Assembly: GCF_963676685.1 (NCBI RefSeq)
Contig: NC_092344.1
Span: 101,834,749 to 101,898,748, forward strand
DNA from: Mytilus edulis
Lineage: Eukaryota > Mollusca > Bivalvia > Mytilida > Mytilidae
Direction: 5' to 3'
Length of the DNA: 64,000 bases
A model generated the notes under the pieces. The model worked only from the letters and a program-made list of their open reading frames with translations. It was not told the DNA's origin and ran no database searches. Shown piece after piece: positions 52,001 through 61,576 of this stretch (its first letter is position 1; every line of letters begins with the position of its first letter). The position numbers and the translations under genes are program-made.

Positions 52001-55000
52001 CACAGATTTCTTGTTGTAAGAAGATATACGCCGGGCTATTCGATGAAATTTACGATACGACCGACACGAGTTGAAAAAAACAAACAAGCTTTTTTTTATC
52101 CAAATGTTTTGTTGATATGCTAAACCCAACAATATTAAGGGAAGTGAGGGGTTCCAAATTAACCAAAAGCTACGAATGAGTCTGAAATGACAACGAATTT
52201 ATAAACGACAGTCGACAAATGGAGACATAAAGGCCACACCCAGCAGACAGGTTTCAGTCTGGTCTTGAAAAAAGTATTCAATATATCAGATCGGTCAAAT
52301 AACATTGCAGTCAGACATGCAAACCCCCGGCCCCAAAAAGGACCCGTTTTTTATTCATCATGTCCTGTTATTGCTTTATAATTCTGTTGGAAATTTTCGT
52401 TTCTAATAGCAAAAAGTGGACAAGATTACTGTTTTCAATCCAGATACGACCATATTTTTTGTTTAAGGCAAATTTCATTCAGATTTTTTCTCTCAAATAT
52501 CTTTGACTGCCTCCTCAAACAAATGGTTCGTACCTTAAACTTAAAATCTATCTAATTTATAAAAGCTTATACTTACTGGGGATCATTATCACTATCTTAT
52601 TTTAAAATAGACTAGGGCGTTTATGGTTAAACATAATTTCGGTAAATAATATTGCTGTGGAATTTTTTTTCTTCATTAGAGCGTAATAGAGTATAACTTT
52701 CTGTTTTGTGGAATTGTGAAATAGAAGTCAACACGTTCTTGCTCAATCTGTTTCGCTTTGAAGGTGTCATGATTGACATGCTCAGCCTATGCAATGTGTA
52801 ACTGTAATTTGAATTTCAAAATTACTGAGTTACGTTTTTTCGACAAACTGGTCAACTCAACCATAGCGAATCACATGCATTTGATGCGACTGTCATGCAA
52901 ATGAGAGGTTAAGTGCTATAAAACCAGATTCAATCCACCGTTTTCTACATTTGTTGAAAATGCCTGTACCAAGTCAGGAATATGACAGTTGTTGTCCATT
53001 CGTTTGATGTGTTCTGTCATTTAATTAGGAATTTCCATTTTGAATTTTCCTCGGAGTTCAGTATTTTCAGTTCTGATTTTACTTTTGACATAGTCAGAAA
53101 ATACCAGCAAAAATTATCTTTATGAATAATGAATTGTCGCATAAAAATTAAGTCCACAGGAAATTGCAAAGTTCACGAAGTCTAGTCTGATTAATCATTT
53201 AACAAAAACAAAAAAGAAGGTCCAAGCCCTCTACGCCCCCTCTGAATCAGCCACTGGATCTTCACTTTAGGCTTATGTTTCCTATAAAGTAATACAGATT
53301 TTATATATCTGTTAATTTCTATTTTAATTACGACAGGACAATTATAATGAAATAAGCAGAACTTTCAGCATTGAATCCAATCTAATTCCTTATTGAATTT
53401 CAGAGAGAAGAAGATGGCAAGCCAATGTTTCTAGATCTACCAAAGGAATGCATTTACAACATTATTGCCAAACTGTCAAATCCTAAAGACATTCTAAACC
53501 TTGGACAAGCTTGTAGCTATCTTAATGTCATATGTGAAGATTCATTACTATGGCAACAGCTATGCTTCCTCCATTTTTCGGAAAAACAGGTTGCTTCACT
53601 TTTAACTGACGACTTGGATTACAGTGACACTAACTGGACACACATGTTTCATTTATGTAAAAGGTAGGTAAATATCCAGCTCCATGTATATTAAATAAAC
53701 TCCTCATAGGTAACCAGGTTTAAAAATGTGCATGCCAGACATAGTTTTGCCTACAAAAGACTTATCAAAGGCGCTCAAATTAAAAAAAGTTAAAAAAAAA
53801 AAAAAAAAGCAAATAAAGTATGAGGTTATTGGGGACCCAAGCGTTTTATTGGAACCAGTAAATTTAAACGAAATCATTGTTTTTCCAGTCGGAAGGAGGA
53901 CAATACATCTGCTTGTATCAATAGACTATCTACATCTATGCATGCAGGAGAAAGCAGCTCACAAGATTTCTTTAAAAGATGAATCGTCAAAACTAACCAC
54001 TTTTGGAGACGGAATCTTCACAATTCATTTTTGTTGAAATTGTTCTCATCCTGAATATGCATGCATTATTTACCACAGAACCTGATATTATAATGTGTAT
54101 AACATGTTTGTCCAGCTTCAATGAAGACTGTTATTTACAGAAATATTATATTTTCAAACAGGAGATTCAAATTAACATTTACTGAGGTGTATGGAGACGA
54201 GGTTGTTTTGTGTGATAATTGTAGGAAGTTATATTGGAGGGTAAGTAATTTATCACAATAACAATACACAAACCAAAACAGATCTATCCTTTATGATTAA
54301 AAAGACTTTTTTCAAATTTAATTTAAAAATTGACTGTTAATGACAGATCTTTGCCCGTTTCCATTACTTGGGATGAATAAGAGATTGTCATATTCAGGGA
54401 TCTCCATGGCCTGTTTAACGATGGCGCTCCGCCATCGTTCAAATGTCTTGCGCCATCGTCAAATGACTTGCGCCATCGTTCAAATGTCTTGCGCCATCGT
54501 TAAATGACTTGCGCCATCGTTCAAAACTGTGATCGCTTTTATAGCCTGACTCTATTTTTTAGCAATTATAATCAAATGCATGTAATTGCATAACCTTCAG
54601 GCTTTCTTTATAGTATAATCCAGTTCTAACGCCTGAGGGATATCCGGATTAAGATCGCTAATCACTTGTACCTGAGCTTGTACAGGTATATCAACAAAGC
54701 AGACAGGAGAATATTATCTGAAGATAGACGATTCATTTGTCGAATTATTTAATTAAGTTTCCACGAATGCTTATGATAATTCAGATTGAATAAATATTAT
54801 TTATAGTCCAGTTACAAAGTTTAACAAGTAGAACACGTGCTTTTATTTTGACTTACGCAATCAGCATCCCCCTTTTTAAGAAGTACAAAATAAGACGTAA
54901 AACAGTAATTATTATTTCATCGCAAATAACTCGAGTACTGCTGTATTGTTACGATAATATAGAATTACTTTAAAAGCTAAAAAGTAAAAACTTTTAATAT

Positions 55001-55406
55001 TTCCTGTAAATAAATATCGTATCGTAATTCCGAATTCATTTCGAAGTTTACAATTTATTGTGTAGAAACCTGTTGTTGAAGACTGTGTGCTGGCATCTAG
55101 CTGGCATTTAGTTATTTTTGTTGTTGGGTTAAAATCTCTTGTGGCACATTACCAAACATCTCTTTTTTCATTAAAGTGTTTATATTGTATCAGATGTTCA
55201 ATCCTTTGAAAGATTAGGTAGTTCACTGAAATATCATTCTGTTTTCTCAAAAAGTGAGTTTAAACATATACTTAACAGATATGCATAGATTATCATTGGT
55301 TTCATTTTTCTTTCAGATACAAGGACATCAATGTTTCAATCCAGATATGACTCCATCAAAGTCTTCAATAACACCCGAACAGTTTGTTAATATGTTCAAA
55401 CTATGA
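46009..55406 (+). CDS. FBXO25/32: F-box protein of the FBXO25/FBXO32 (atrogin-1) family, 8 exons seen, N-terminus missing
   Basis: Substrate-recognition subunit of an SCF ubiquitin ligase; in vertebrates FBXO32 drives muscle atrophy and FBXO25 is its widely expressed paralogue. Exons: 46009-46083, 46679-46736, 47136-47228, 47614-47707, 48439-48608, 53404-53663, 54162-54240, 55317-55406; all GT-AG, all phases consistent, 305 aa seen against about 355 in the family. Evidence: DKW...GTGKERR corresponds to EKW...STKERHG; LTVGLNKISGTSQKQ to the LTSLSG.AQKN region; F-box FLDLPKECIYNIIAKLSNPK then DILNLGQACSYLNVICEDSL and LWQQLCFLHFSEKQV; C-terminal LCDNCRKLYWR...GHQC then TPEQFVNMFKL, like SPQDFINLFKF. 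The conserved N-terminal DWRSPG exon was not found in the 4 kb upstream. FBXO25 versus FBXO32 cannot be decided. Confidence 0.9.
46679..46736 (+). CDS. FBXO25/32: F-box gene exon (ADEDKW...GKE)
   Basis: ADEDKWQPCIHQIQGTGKE, 58 nt, corresponds to the HQEKWIYVHKGSTKE stretch of FBXO32. Acceptor TTTTGTAG|T, donor AGAG|GTATAG. Confidence 0.85.
47136..47228 (+). CDS. FBXO25/32: F-box gene exon (RRITISL...)
   Basis: RRITISLSETLQKLEVEKVA then LSISGFRYCSD. Aligned with the YCTLGEAFNRLDF helix region of FBXO25/32. Phase 0 both sides. Confidence 0.87.
47614..47707 (+). CDS. FBXO25/32: F-box gene exon (FYRSLLTVG...)
   Basis: FYRSLLTVGLNKISGTSQKQ then VFIAIEKMLFE. The LT.LSG.AQK-like core is recognisable. 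Ends in phase 1. Confidence 0.88.
48439..48608 (+). CDS. FBXO25/32: F-box gene exon (ALSSETN...)
   Basis: [A]LSSETNLICVRKLLRTALS then SLEKGEGNRIGCKRLWNKHK and ETVSNLLCRLDMYEIKS; matches the LIRELLQTLYTSLCTLVQ-G-KS helical region. Followed by a 4.8-kb intron. Confidence 0.88.
48731..48800 (+). mobile_element. hAT-type terminal fragment, CAGGGGCGGATCCAGG
   Basis: A single terminus CAGGGGCGGATCCAGGATTT followed by a G-run (GGGGGGGCGAAG) and a short palindrome CCCGCGATTTCGCGGG, in the 4.8-kb F-box intron. A related decayed end in opposite orientation (GAATCAGCCACTG) is at 53245-53258. Whether they belong to one element is unknown. Confidence 0.45.
49041..50631. mobile_element. 1.59-kb element with 31-33-bp perfect TIRs
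   Basis: In the F-box intron. Left end ATATATGAAACGTCGCACGA then TACTGGTGTTAC; its exact complement ends at 50631. The interior repeats words such as TGTCCGA(C/T)...TGTCCCC and CGTTACGTG. A 65-codon frame at 50180-50377 lies inside it, without a known domain. TA-rich borders prevent a firm target duplication call. No transposase found. Confidence 0.85.
50632..53403. other. Remainder of the 4.8-kb F-box intron
   Basis: Two loosely similar blocks near 51185-51335 and 51622-51760 share GGGGCAGAC/AGGGCAGAC, TATGCATTTTC and CATCCAACTTGA, suggesting an old duplication. No exon with F-box family similarity. Near the end is the hAT-like terminus at 53245-53258. Confidence 0.4.
53404..53663 (+). CDS. 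FBXO25/32: F-box gene exon with the F-box domain
   Basis: REEDGKPMFLDLPKECIYNI then IAKLSNPKDILNLGQACSYL, NVICEDSLLWQQLCFLHFSE. The F-box binds SKP1. The best conserved exon; 260 nt, ends AAA AG. Confidence 0.93.
54162..54240 (+). CDS. FBXO25/32: F-box gene exon (RFKLTFTEVYGDEV...)
   Basis: [R]RFKLTFTEVYGDEVVLCDN then CRKLYWR; matches the EQYGDTLQLCKHCHILSWK segment including the CxxC pair. Confidence 0.9.
54405..54535 (+). repeat. GC-rich minisatellite, TTGCGCCATCGTTCAAATG unit, about 5 copies
   Basis: In the F-box intron before the last exon. It follows CAGGGATCTCCATGGCC and GATGGCGCTCCGCCATC (itself palindromic), then 22-25-bp units containing GCGCCATCG. The start resembles the CAGTGTTCTCCCCAGGCC ends of the elements at 8431 and 10135, so this may be one terminus of a related element; the other terminus was not seen. 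Confidence 0.75.
55317..55406 (+). CDS. FBXO25/32: F-box gene last exon
   Basis: IQGHQCFNPDMTPSKSSITP then EQFVNMFKL-stop; equivalent to the family C-terminus HPC...SPQDFINLFKF. Confidence 0.92.
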   Translation: MQGHQCFNPDMTPSKSSITPEQFVNMFKL

Positions 55407-55829
55407 TGTATTTACATAGACACATCTGGGTTTTTACTTGAGTGAATATGGCTTTTCTACAACAAGCTATTCACATGTAGTTAAACAGACCATCTGTAAT
55501 GTTGAAATGGACAGCACTAATTCTCCATGAGATAAGTACTTTGATAGAGGAGTGATAATCAATGGCTGATAGTACTTTTCATTCTACATCACTCAATTTC
55601 TGAAAGGAGTAGGTCCGGTAAGGACCGATTTTGGCCTCAAATTTCAGTTTCATCTGACGAAAGATTTTGAACACTTTTTAAACACTTAAGTGTCTATTTC
55701 ATATGATGCAATTAATTTATGTGAAAGATTTTAACTTATTTAGTCATTAAAAACGATCCGATTCAGGCTCAAATATGAGAAATCTACCAAATATGCGAAA
55801 AAATGTCACTTTTCAGATGGTTTTTGTCA

Positions 55830-55948
55830 AAAACGAAAGTGGCCGCATCCGTGTTCATCCTCAATCTTTATATATGTTATGTATTATCATAAAATACAAC
55901 TGACATTTCAATATTTTGGATGAACACGTATGCGGCCACTTTCGTTTT
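55830..55948. repeat. 31-bp-arm hairpin inside the TIR element
   Basis: Left arm 55830-55860 (AAAACGAAAGTGGCCGCATC then CGTGTTCATCC) is complementary to 55918-55948 with one mismatch; weaker pairing continues outward to about 55815/55963. The loop is about 57 nt of AT-rich DNA. Confidence 0.88.
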
Positions 55949-56228
55949 ACACGGAAACCGTCTAAAATTTAACTAAAATGCTGGAATTGTGAAGATTTCA
56001 GTAATTTAGCATGAATTAATGGTGCTAGTTCTCAATATATGTGTATTGTATTGTCAAAAAGAGCCCATATTTATGTAGCAGAACCTTTCTACTATCCAAT
56101 AATTGAATCGAGCGCACCTAAGCATGTAAACAGCGGAGGTTAGTACAGTGCAGAGAAATGTCAATTAATTAACTTTCAAAATACGTCTTGACATCAAAAA
56201 GTAAAAATTTATATCCATATCATAACCA

Positions 56229-57260
56229 ATGCCACCTAGACGTAAGAAACGAAAACGTAAAAGCAGTACACCAAAGAAACTAGAACATACAAGTTTTAAT
56301 TTGTGCGAAAGCCTATATTTTGACCCGGATAATATGGCGGACAGTAGTAACATAAGTAACAATGAAAACAGTGAACAACATGAACAAAATGATTCTGTAG
56401 ATAAACATTGTGATCCCGTAGATCTAACTAGTAGTTCACAGATTACACAAATTAATACAGTCAATCAAAACCAAAATACAGCAATGCAACAAGATGCATC
56501 ACCTCCACCGATGCCGCCACCCCCCTTTTTCTTGAACCAATCAATGACGCCGCCTCCACTAAACCAACAAATGCTCGGATTTCCAACAGCAGCACCAGCC
56601 CCACCTTGGGTATACCAAATCCTAATGATGTTAAACAATATCTCAAATTCTTTAAGTGGTATGTCAACCGAGGTGAAAAGTCTATCTGTGCGTGTAGCTA
56701 AGCTCGAAAACTCTAAGGATAATTTCTCCAAAGATACGGTAGAAAATGTTAAAACGGTAAATTCAAAAGTAGAAGATTTGAAACGTGAAAACGATGCAAT
56801 AAAGATAGAAAACAAAAAACTTTTTGACACAATTACAGATCTTCGATGTCTAGGATACATTGACAACTTATTGTTTCACGGAATTCCTGAGACCGAGGAT
56901 GATACGTCCGAAAATTGTATTGATACTGTAGCGAGTATTTGTGATGACAAACTAGAACTAAATGATATTAAACATACAATTACAAAAGCACATCGCCTTG
57001 GACAAAAGAAAGCGGGACAGGCAAGACCTATCATTGTTCGATTTAATGACTCAAATGCTCGAAGTCAAGTTCGATCGAATAGTTACAAGTTAAAAAATAC
57101 TAATGTTGGAATTAGCCAACAGTATCCAAAAGACGTAAACGACCGCCGGAAACGCCTTGTACCGTTGTATAAGGAAGCGAAATTGCAAAAAAAGAAAGCC
57201 GTTCTTATAAATGACAAACTTTATGTAGACGGGGTAGAGTTTTTGCGGAAGAATCCGTGA
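56229..57260 (+). CDS. LINE ORF1: L1-ORF1p-like RNA-binding protein, 343 aa
   Basis: First ORF of a nearly complete non-LTR retrotransposon. In order: a highly basic N-terminus (MPPRRKKRKRKSSTPKK), an acidic/Asn-rich stretch, a proline-rich segment at about 93-130 (PPPMPPPP, TPPPLNQQ), a predicted coiled coil about 140-205 (VKSLSVRVAKLE, VEDLKRENDAIKIENKKL), then an RRM-like and C-terminal region (NLLFHGIPETEDD, TKAHRLGQKKAGQARPIIVR, LVPLYKEAKLQKKKAVLIND). That order is the L1/Tx1 ORF1p layout: a trimerising, RNA-binding chaperone. Intact, ends TGA and is followed at once by ATG. Confidence 0.85.
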   Translation: MPPRRKKRKRKSSTPKKLEHTSFNLCESLYFDPDNMADSSNISNNENSEQHEQNDSVDKHCDPVDLTSSSQITQINTVNQNQNTAMQQDASPPPMPPPPFFLNQSMTPPPLNQQMLGFPTAAPAPPWVYQILMMLNNISNSLSGMSTEVKSLSVRVAKLENSKDNFSKDTVENVKTVNSKVEDLKRENDAIKIENKKLFDTITDLRCLGYIDNLLFHGIPETEDDTSENCIDTVASICDDKLELNDIKHTITKAHRLGQKKAGQARPIIVRFNDSNARSQVRSNSYKLKNTNVGISQQYPKDVNDRRKRLVPLYKEAKLQKKKAVLINDKLYVDGVEFLRKNP

Positions 57261-57304
57261 ATGACAACAGTGGCGACACTGAAGTCAAAGGCGTGTGGAA
57301 CTAG

Positions 57305-60300
57305 GAACGACTAGAGAATGACAAAACTGTTTCCTCCACCAAAATCTTATCTTGGAACATAAACGGTGGTCTAGGTGAAAAACTTGAAAACGAACAATTT
57401 GTTAACTTTCTGAATACATATGATATAGTGTTTTTAAGTGAATGTTGGGTGAAGAAACAATTCAATTTTACCATGGACCAATTCTGTTGTCCAGTCATTG
57501 TACCACGTATGCGTTCGAAAAGTACTCAAGGTGGGGGAATGGTTTTCCTGTATAAAAAACATTTAGAACAGAAAATCTCTGTATGTGAAATTATAAAAGA
57601 CTCTATAATAGTTATAAAAATCGACAGATCAATTTTTTTGAAAAATGATGAAGATAGATACCTAGTATTTGTATATATTCCGCCGTATAAATCAGTTTTC
57701 TACAAACAATACGATGTAAATGATTTATTTGAAGATCTGGAATCCGTCTTAGAAAATTACTCAACAAAAGGAATTAGTTTTATTTGTGGGGACACTAATA
57801 GTCGGACAAGCACGTATGACGATTTCATAAAAGAAGACAACTTGCCGGAATCTCTTGTTGACCTTACTTCATATTCAGCCGATTCACAACTTTCTCTAAG
57901 AGTAAATCCTGACTTGAAAACTAACACGTGGGGTTTAAAATTACTTTCTTTGTGCAAATCATCCGGATTCCGAATTGTTAATGGACGCCATAGCGAAGGC
58001 TACGCAAATGGTTTTACATACTGTGGTGCAAACGGAACTAGTGTAAATGACTATCTTATTACACAGGAACAAAATTTTGAAATGATTCGTAAATTTATTG
58101 TATGTAGTTTTACGACATTTTCGGACCACGCCCCATTACACTTCGAATTTGACTCCGTACAAGCAACAACAGTAAATAGCAGATCTGCTGGTATACCAGA
58201 AAATGACGTATTAACAGTAATTAAGTGGAAAGACGAAAATAAATTCGAGATTCGTGAGGCTTTCCGTGTGAATTATGATCAACTTAACTCGTGCTTTGAA
58301 AATCGTGACTTATCATCAGATGCCGATATAGACACTTGTGTGGAAAGTTTTTCGGACGCGGTTGTGGCTATTGCTGAACCATTTTGTAAAGTTACTACAA
58401 GACATAAATCTGGGCACAAAAACGCAAAGCTGAATTTTGATAAACCGTGGTTTTCAGATGAGTTGAAAACTTTACGTCGAAATTACATCAGGGCATTGAA
58501 ATCGTTTAACAGCAACAGTTCTACAAATAATCATAAAACATTAAATGAGTGCAAGAAAACATACAAATTGAAGGAACGTTATCTGAAACGCCAATACATG
58601 AAACAAGAAGGTGATATGCTTAGTGTAATCCGCAAAACAAACCCAAAATTATTTTATGCAAAGTTTAAGCCAAAAAAGAAAACACTTAAAAGTAATCTGA
58701 AATTAGACGATTTCTATGAACACTTCAAAAATCTTGGATTGGAAATGAATTTGGATTCGGACAATGCATCAACTGAAGAAGGTAATTGTTGTGTTTTCGA
58801 TGAACTAGATGCTGAAATAACAAGCAATGAAGTTGAGAATGTTATTAATCTATTGAAGCGAAGTAAAAGTCATGGTCTTGACCTCTTGCTTAACGAATAT
58901 TTCATCGAACTTTGCGACTTTTTGCTTCCATTTATAGTAAAGTTATTTAACGCTGTTCTCGAGAATGGACACTTTCCAAAGTCTTGGTGCGAAGCAATAG
59001 TCATACCGGTTTATAAAAATAAAGGGAACATAGACTTTACAAATAATTACAGAGGAATAAGCCTCTTGAGCAATTTAGCCAAATTGTTTACAGCTGTCTT
59101 AAACCAAAGACTACTAAAGTGGGCATGTGAAAACGACATTATCAGCGACGCACAATTTGGATTTAGACAAAGTCATGGCACGGGAGATGCAATTTTTGTA
59201 TTGCATTCTCTTATAAATAGGACATTATCTGACAAGAAACGACTGTACTGCTGTTTTGTGGACTACAAGAGAGCGTTTGATAGTATTAATCGTACAAAAC
59301 TCTGGATGAAGCTTTCACGTGTAGGAATCCGTGGGAAGTTATTGACAGTTGTGCGCTCTATGTACGAAGTAACAAAGTCTTGTGTTCGTTTCAACGGTTC
59401 GTACTCTGAATTCTTCGAATGTCAAATCGGTTTACCACAAGGCGAGGTTTTGTCGCCTATATTCTTCTCTCTATATGTGAATGACTGTGAAATGTCCTTT
59501 TTAATCGATGGATGTATTCCGCTTGAGATGCGAGATTTAAGTCTTTTTCTTCTAATGTATGCCGATGATATGGTGCTATTTTCGGAAACCGTTCAAGGTC
59601 TGCAGTCAATGCTGAATTCTTTAAAACTATATACCGTGAAAAACGATTTAACAGTTAACATTGACAAAACTAAGGTAGTTGTGTTCCGAAACGGAGGTGT
59701 TATTAAGGATGATGAGAGATGGTTCTACAATAATGAGAGTTTAGAGACGGTCAATGACTTTTGTTACTTAGGATTTAATTTAAAATTCAACGGAAAATTT
59801 CTATTTACACAGAAGAAGTTGGCAGAACAAGGTCGAAAATCAATGTTTGCCATGTTATCTACGTTAAGAAATTATAATCTAAATACTCAAACTATCCTGT
59901 CTCTATTTGATGTGTACGTAGGTAGTGTAATTTCTTATGCATGCGAAGTATGGGGATTTTATAAAGGTGATGATGTCGAAAAAGTCCATTTGCATTTTTG
60001 CAAAAGACAACTTGGTGTTAAACAGTCTACAAATTCTGCAATGATATACATGGAACTAGGAAGATTTCCAATGATCGTTAAAAGGAAAATACAAATTTTT
60101 AAATATTGGTTCAAAATTATGTCAACAAATAACTGTATTTTAAGCTCCGTATACAAAGAAATGTGTATCGATATTGACAGAAAACGATCAAAGTCTGTAA
60201 ATTGGGCAAAGTTAATCAGAGATGAACTTAACAACATTGGACTTGGAGATATGTGGATTAAACAATCAGACCTCGTATTTGAGATTGACTTCCCTCTTAT

Positions 60301-60748
60301 TAAACAACGACTTTTAGATATTAAAAAACAGGAAATGTATTCGTTACTTGATAACAGTAGCAAGTGCCGTATCTATAAATACATTATCAACAGTTTTGAT
60401 TTACAGTTTTATTTGACAAAATATATTCCTATTGTGTACCGAAGAGCTCTTTCAAAAATAAGACTTTCTTCTCATTCTTTAGCAGTGGAAACTGGACGCT
60501 ACCAAAACATTGAGCTGTCACGTCGTATTTGTTCCATTTGCCGTCAGTGTATTGAAGACGAATTCCATTTCATCTTAGTGTGTCCGAAATATAAGGAACT
60601 TAGAGTAAAATTTATAAAGAAATACTACTGGTCTAGACCAAGTGTGTTTAAATTTATTGAACTTTTAAGTTTAAAGAATATCAAACAGTTAACCAATTTA
60701 GGAAAATACATTTTTAATGCATTTAAAATCAGAGACAATATTACATGA
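57305..60748 (+). CDS. LINE ORF2: APE endonuclease-reverse transcriptase, open for about 1148 codons
   Basis: Provides target nicking and reverse transcription. The open frame runs from 57305 (after TAG at 57302). Endonuclease motifs: ILSWNINGG (57350 region), SECW, GDTNSR, and FSDHAPL. RT motifs: VIPVYKNKGN..NNYRGIS, AQFGFRQSHGTGDAI, VDYKRAFDSINR, GLPQGEVLSPIFF, and YADD (LMYADDMVLF) with both aspartates. The C-terminus holds CSICRQCIEDEFHFILVC, a Cys/His motif. No in-frame ATG precedes the endonuclease start: the first ATG in frame is after SECW (in FTMDQF), so it lies inside the domain. Hence the start is unexplained, or lost in this copy. Clade uncertain; ORF1 suggests L1/Tx1 relationship. 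Confidence 0.88.
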   Translation, partial: ERLENDKTVSSTKILSWNINGGLGEKLENEQFVNFLNTYDIVFLSECWVKKQFNFTMDQFCCPVIVPRMRSKSTQGGGMVFLYKKHLEQKISVCEIIKDSIIVIKIDRSIFLKNDEDRYLVFVYIPPYKSVFYKQYDVNDLFEDLESVLENYSTKGISFICGDTNSRTSTYDDFIKEDNLPESLVDLTSYSADSQLSLRVNPDLKTNTWGLKLLSLCKSSGFRIVNGRHSEGYANGFTYCGANGTSVNDYLITQEQNFEMIRKFIVCSFTTFSDHAPLHFEFDSVQATTVNSRSAGIPENDVLTVIKWKDENKFEIREAFRVNYDQLNSCFENRDLSSDADIDTCVESFSDAVVAIAEPFCKVTTRHKSGHKNAKLNFDKPWFSDELKTLRRNYIRALKSFNSNSSTNNHKTLNECKKTYKLKERYLKRQYMKQEGDMLSVIRKTNPKLFYAKFKPKKKTLKSNLKLDDFYEHFKNLGLEMNLDSDNASTEEGNCCVFDELDAEITSNEVENVINLLKRSKSHGLDLLLNEYFIELCDFLLPFIVKLFNAVLENGHFPKSWCEAIVIPVYKNKGNIDFTNNYRGISLLSNLAKLFTAVLNQRLLKWACENDIISDAQFGFRQSHGTGDAIFVLHSLINRTLSDKKRLYCCFVDYKRAFDSINRTKLWMKLSRVGIRGKLLTVVRSMYEVTKSCVRFNGSYSEFFECQIGLPQGEVLSPIFFSLYVNDCEMSFLIDGCIPLEMRDLSLFLLMYADDMVLFSETVQGLQSMLNSLKLYTVKNDLTVNIDKTKVVVFRNGGVIKDDERWFYNNESLETVNDFCYLGFNLKFNGKFLFTQKKLAEQGRKSMFAMLSTLRNYNLNTQTILSLFDVYVGSVISYACEVWGFYKGDDVEKVHLHFCKRQLGVKQSTNSAMIYMELGRFPMIVKRKIQIFKYWFKIMSTNNCILSSVYKEMCIDIDRKRSKSVNWAKLIRDELNNIGLGDMWIKQSDLVFEIDFPLIKQRLLDIKKQEMYSLLDNSSKCRIYKYIINSFDLQFYLTKYIPIVYRRALSKIRLSSHSLAVETGRYQNIELSRRICSICRQCIEDEFHFILVCPKYKELRVKFIKKYYWSRPSVFKFIELLSLKNIKQLTNLGKYIFNAFKIRDNIT

Positions 60749-60850
60749 ACATTCTCTGTCTGTTTACTTGTTTACTATGAAAATTTGTATTTACACCGAT
60801 GAACTGTAAAGTTCAAGGTAATAAAGAATTTGAATTTGAATTTGACTAAA
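60749..60850 (+). repeat. LINE 3' UTR with AATAAA and (TTTGAA)n tail
   Basis: AATAAA at 60821-60826 followed by GAATTTGAATTTGAATTTGA: a short 3' UTR ending in a hexamer-repeat tail, marking the LINE 3' end inside the TIR element. Confidence 0.75.
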
Positions 60851-61264
60851 AGTTTACATTTTAGCAATTTTGTAAAACTGCTATATTTTGGGGCCAAAAA
60901 GGGGTCTTACTGGACCTACTCCTTTCCAGAACTATCAATATGTACTTTTCATGTACTTTGTATATATATCTATTTGTTTGTGTGTTGGTGTTCATCACAA
61001 CTTTCAGTACCTTTGGCTTTATCATGATAGACAGTTCCAATTGGTGGAGAAAACAAGAGTACAAGGAGAGAACCACAGATCTATGGTAGAAAAACTGGCA
61101 TTTCTGATCAATTAAAAACGACCACACTTCATTATGAGCAGGGTTGAAAGTCATAACCTCAATGTTGACAAACTACTTAGACTGCTTGACCACCAAACCC
61201 ATCATTAATATCCCTTTAAGCTCTTCACTACAGTTTTGAACAAAATTTTCATTGGAAAAAGACA

Positions 61265-61576
61265 ATGGAAAATCCAATTGTGAACTTTCCATTTCTAAGT
61301 AGCAACATTCCAGCAGCACCTGCATACAGGGTATATATCTCCCAACTGATACGATATTCCCGTGCTTGCATTTCCTATCATGATTTTCTTGATAGAGGGT
61401 TGCTGCTCACAAGGAAGCTATTAAACCAAGAGTTCCAAATGGTAAAGTTGAAATCATCCCTTCGTAAATTTCACGGACGCCATCACAAGTTGGTTGACCG
61501 TTATGGAATAACCGTTTCACAAATGATATCGGATATGTTCCTTACGTCGTTACTACAATCCCCTTCCCTTTCATGA
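61265..61576 (+). pseudogene. Penelope-like RT remnant, C-terminal part
   Basis: NPIVNFPFLSSNIPAAPAYR then VYISQLIRYSRACISYHDFL and DRGLLLTRKLLNQEFQ parallel the segment FPIVNYPFLDGDVPLSPSYG, VYISQLVRFARVC..., ITEKLLHQGFRYHKL of the better copy at 62440. The RT palm is missing, so it is a 5'-truncated relic with its own 3' tail (61573-61870). Confidence 0.82.

Larger units (their letters stand above)
55605..60928. mobile_element. TIR element (AAAGGAGTAGGTCC ends) carrying the nested LINE
   Basis: Left end AAAGGAGTAGGTCCGGTAAG then GACCGATTTTGGCC (from 55603-55605); right end, inverted, AAAGGAGTAGGTCCAGTAAG then ACCCCTTTTTGGCCCC (to about 60928). The similarity is about 35-40 bp with few differences. 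Without the LINE (about 56.1-60.85 kb) the host element would be roughly 0.6 kb, a MITE size. No target duplication could be resolved. Confidence 0.7.

Noticed and set aside
53726-54185. 103- and 60-codon frames between F-box exons
   Set aside because: They start in intron after the GTAGGT donor at 53664 and do not match the family; the next true exon begins at 54162 in another frame.
56165-56866. Minus-strand frames over the LINE ORF1
   Set aside because: Shadows of the proline-rich ORF1; no independent motif.
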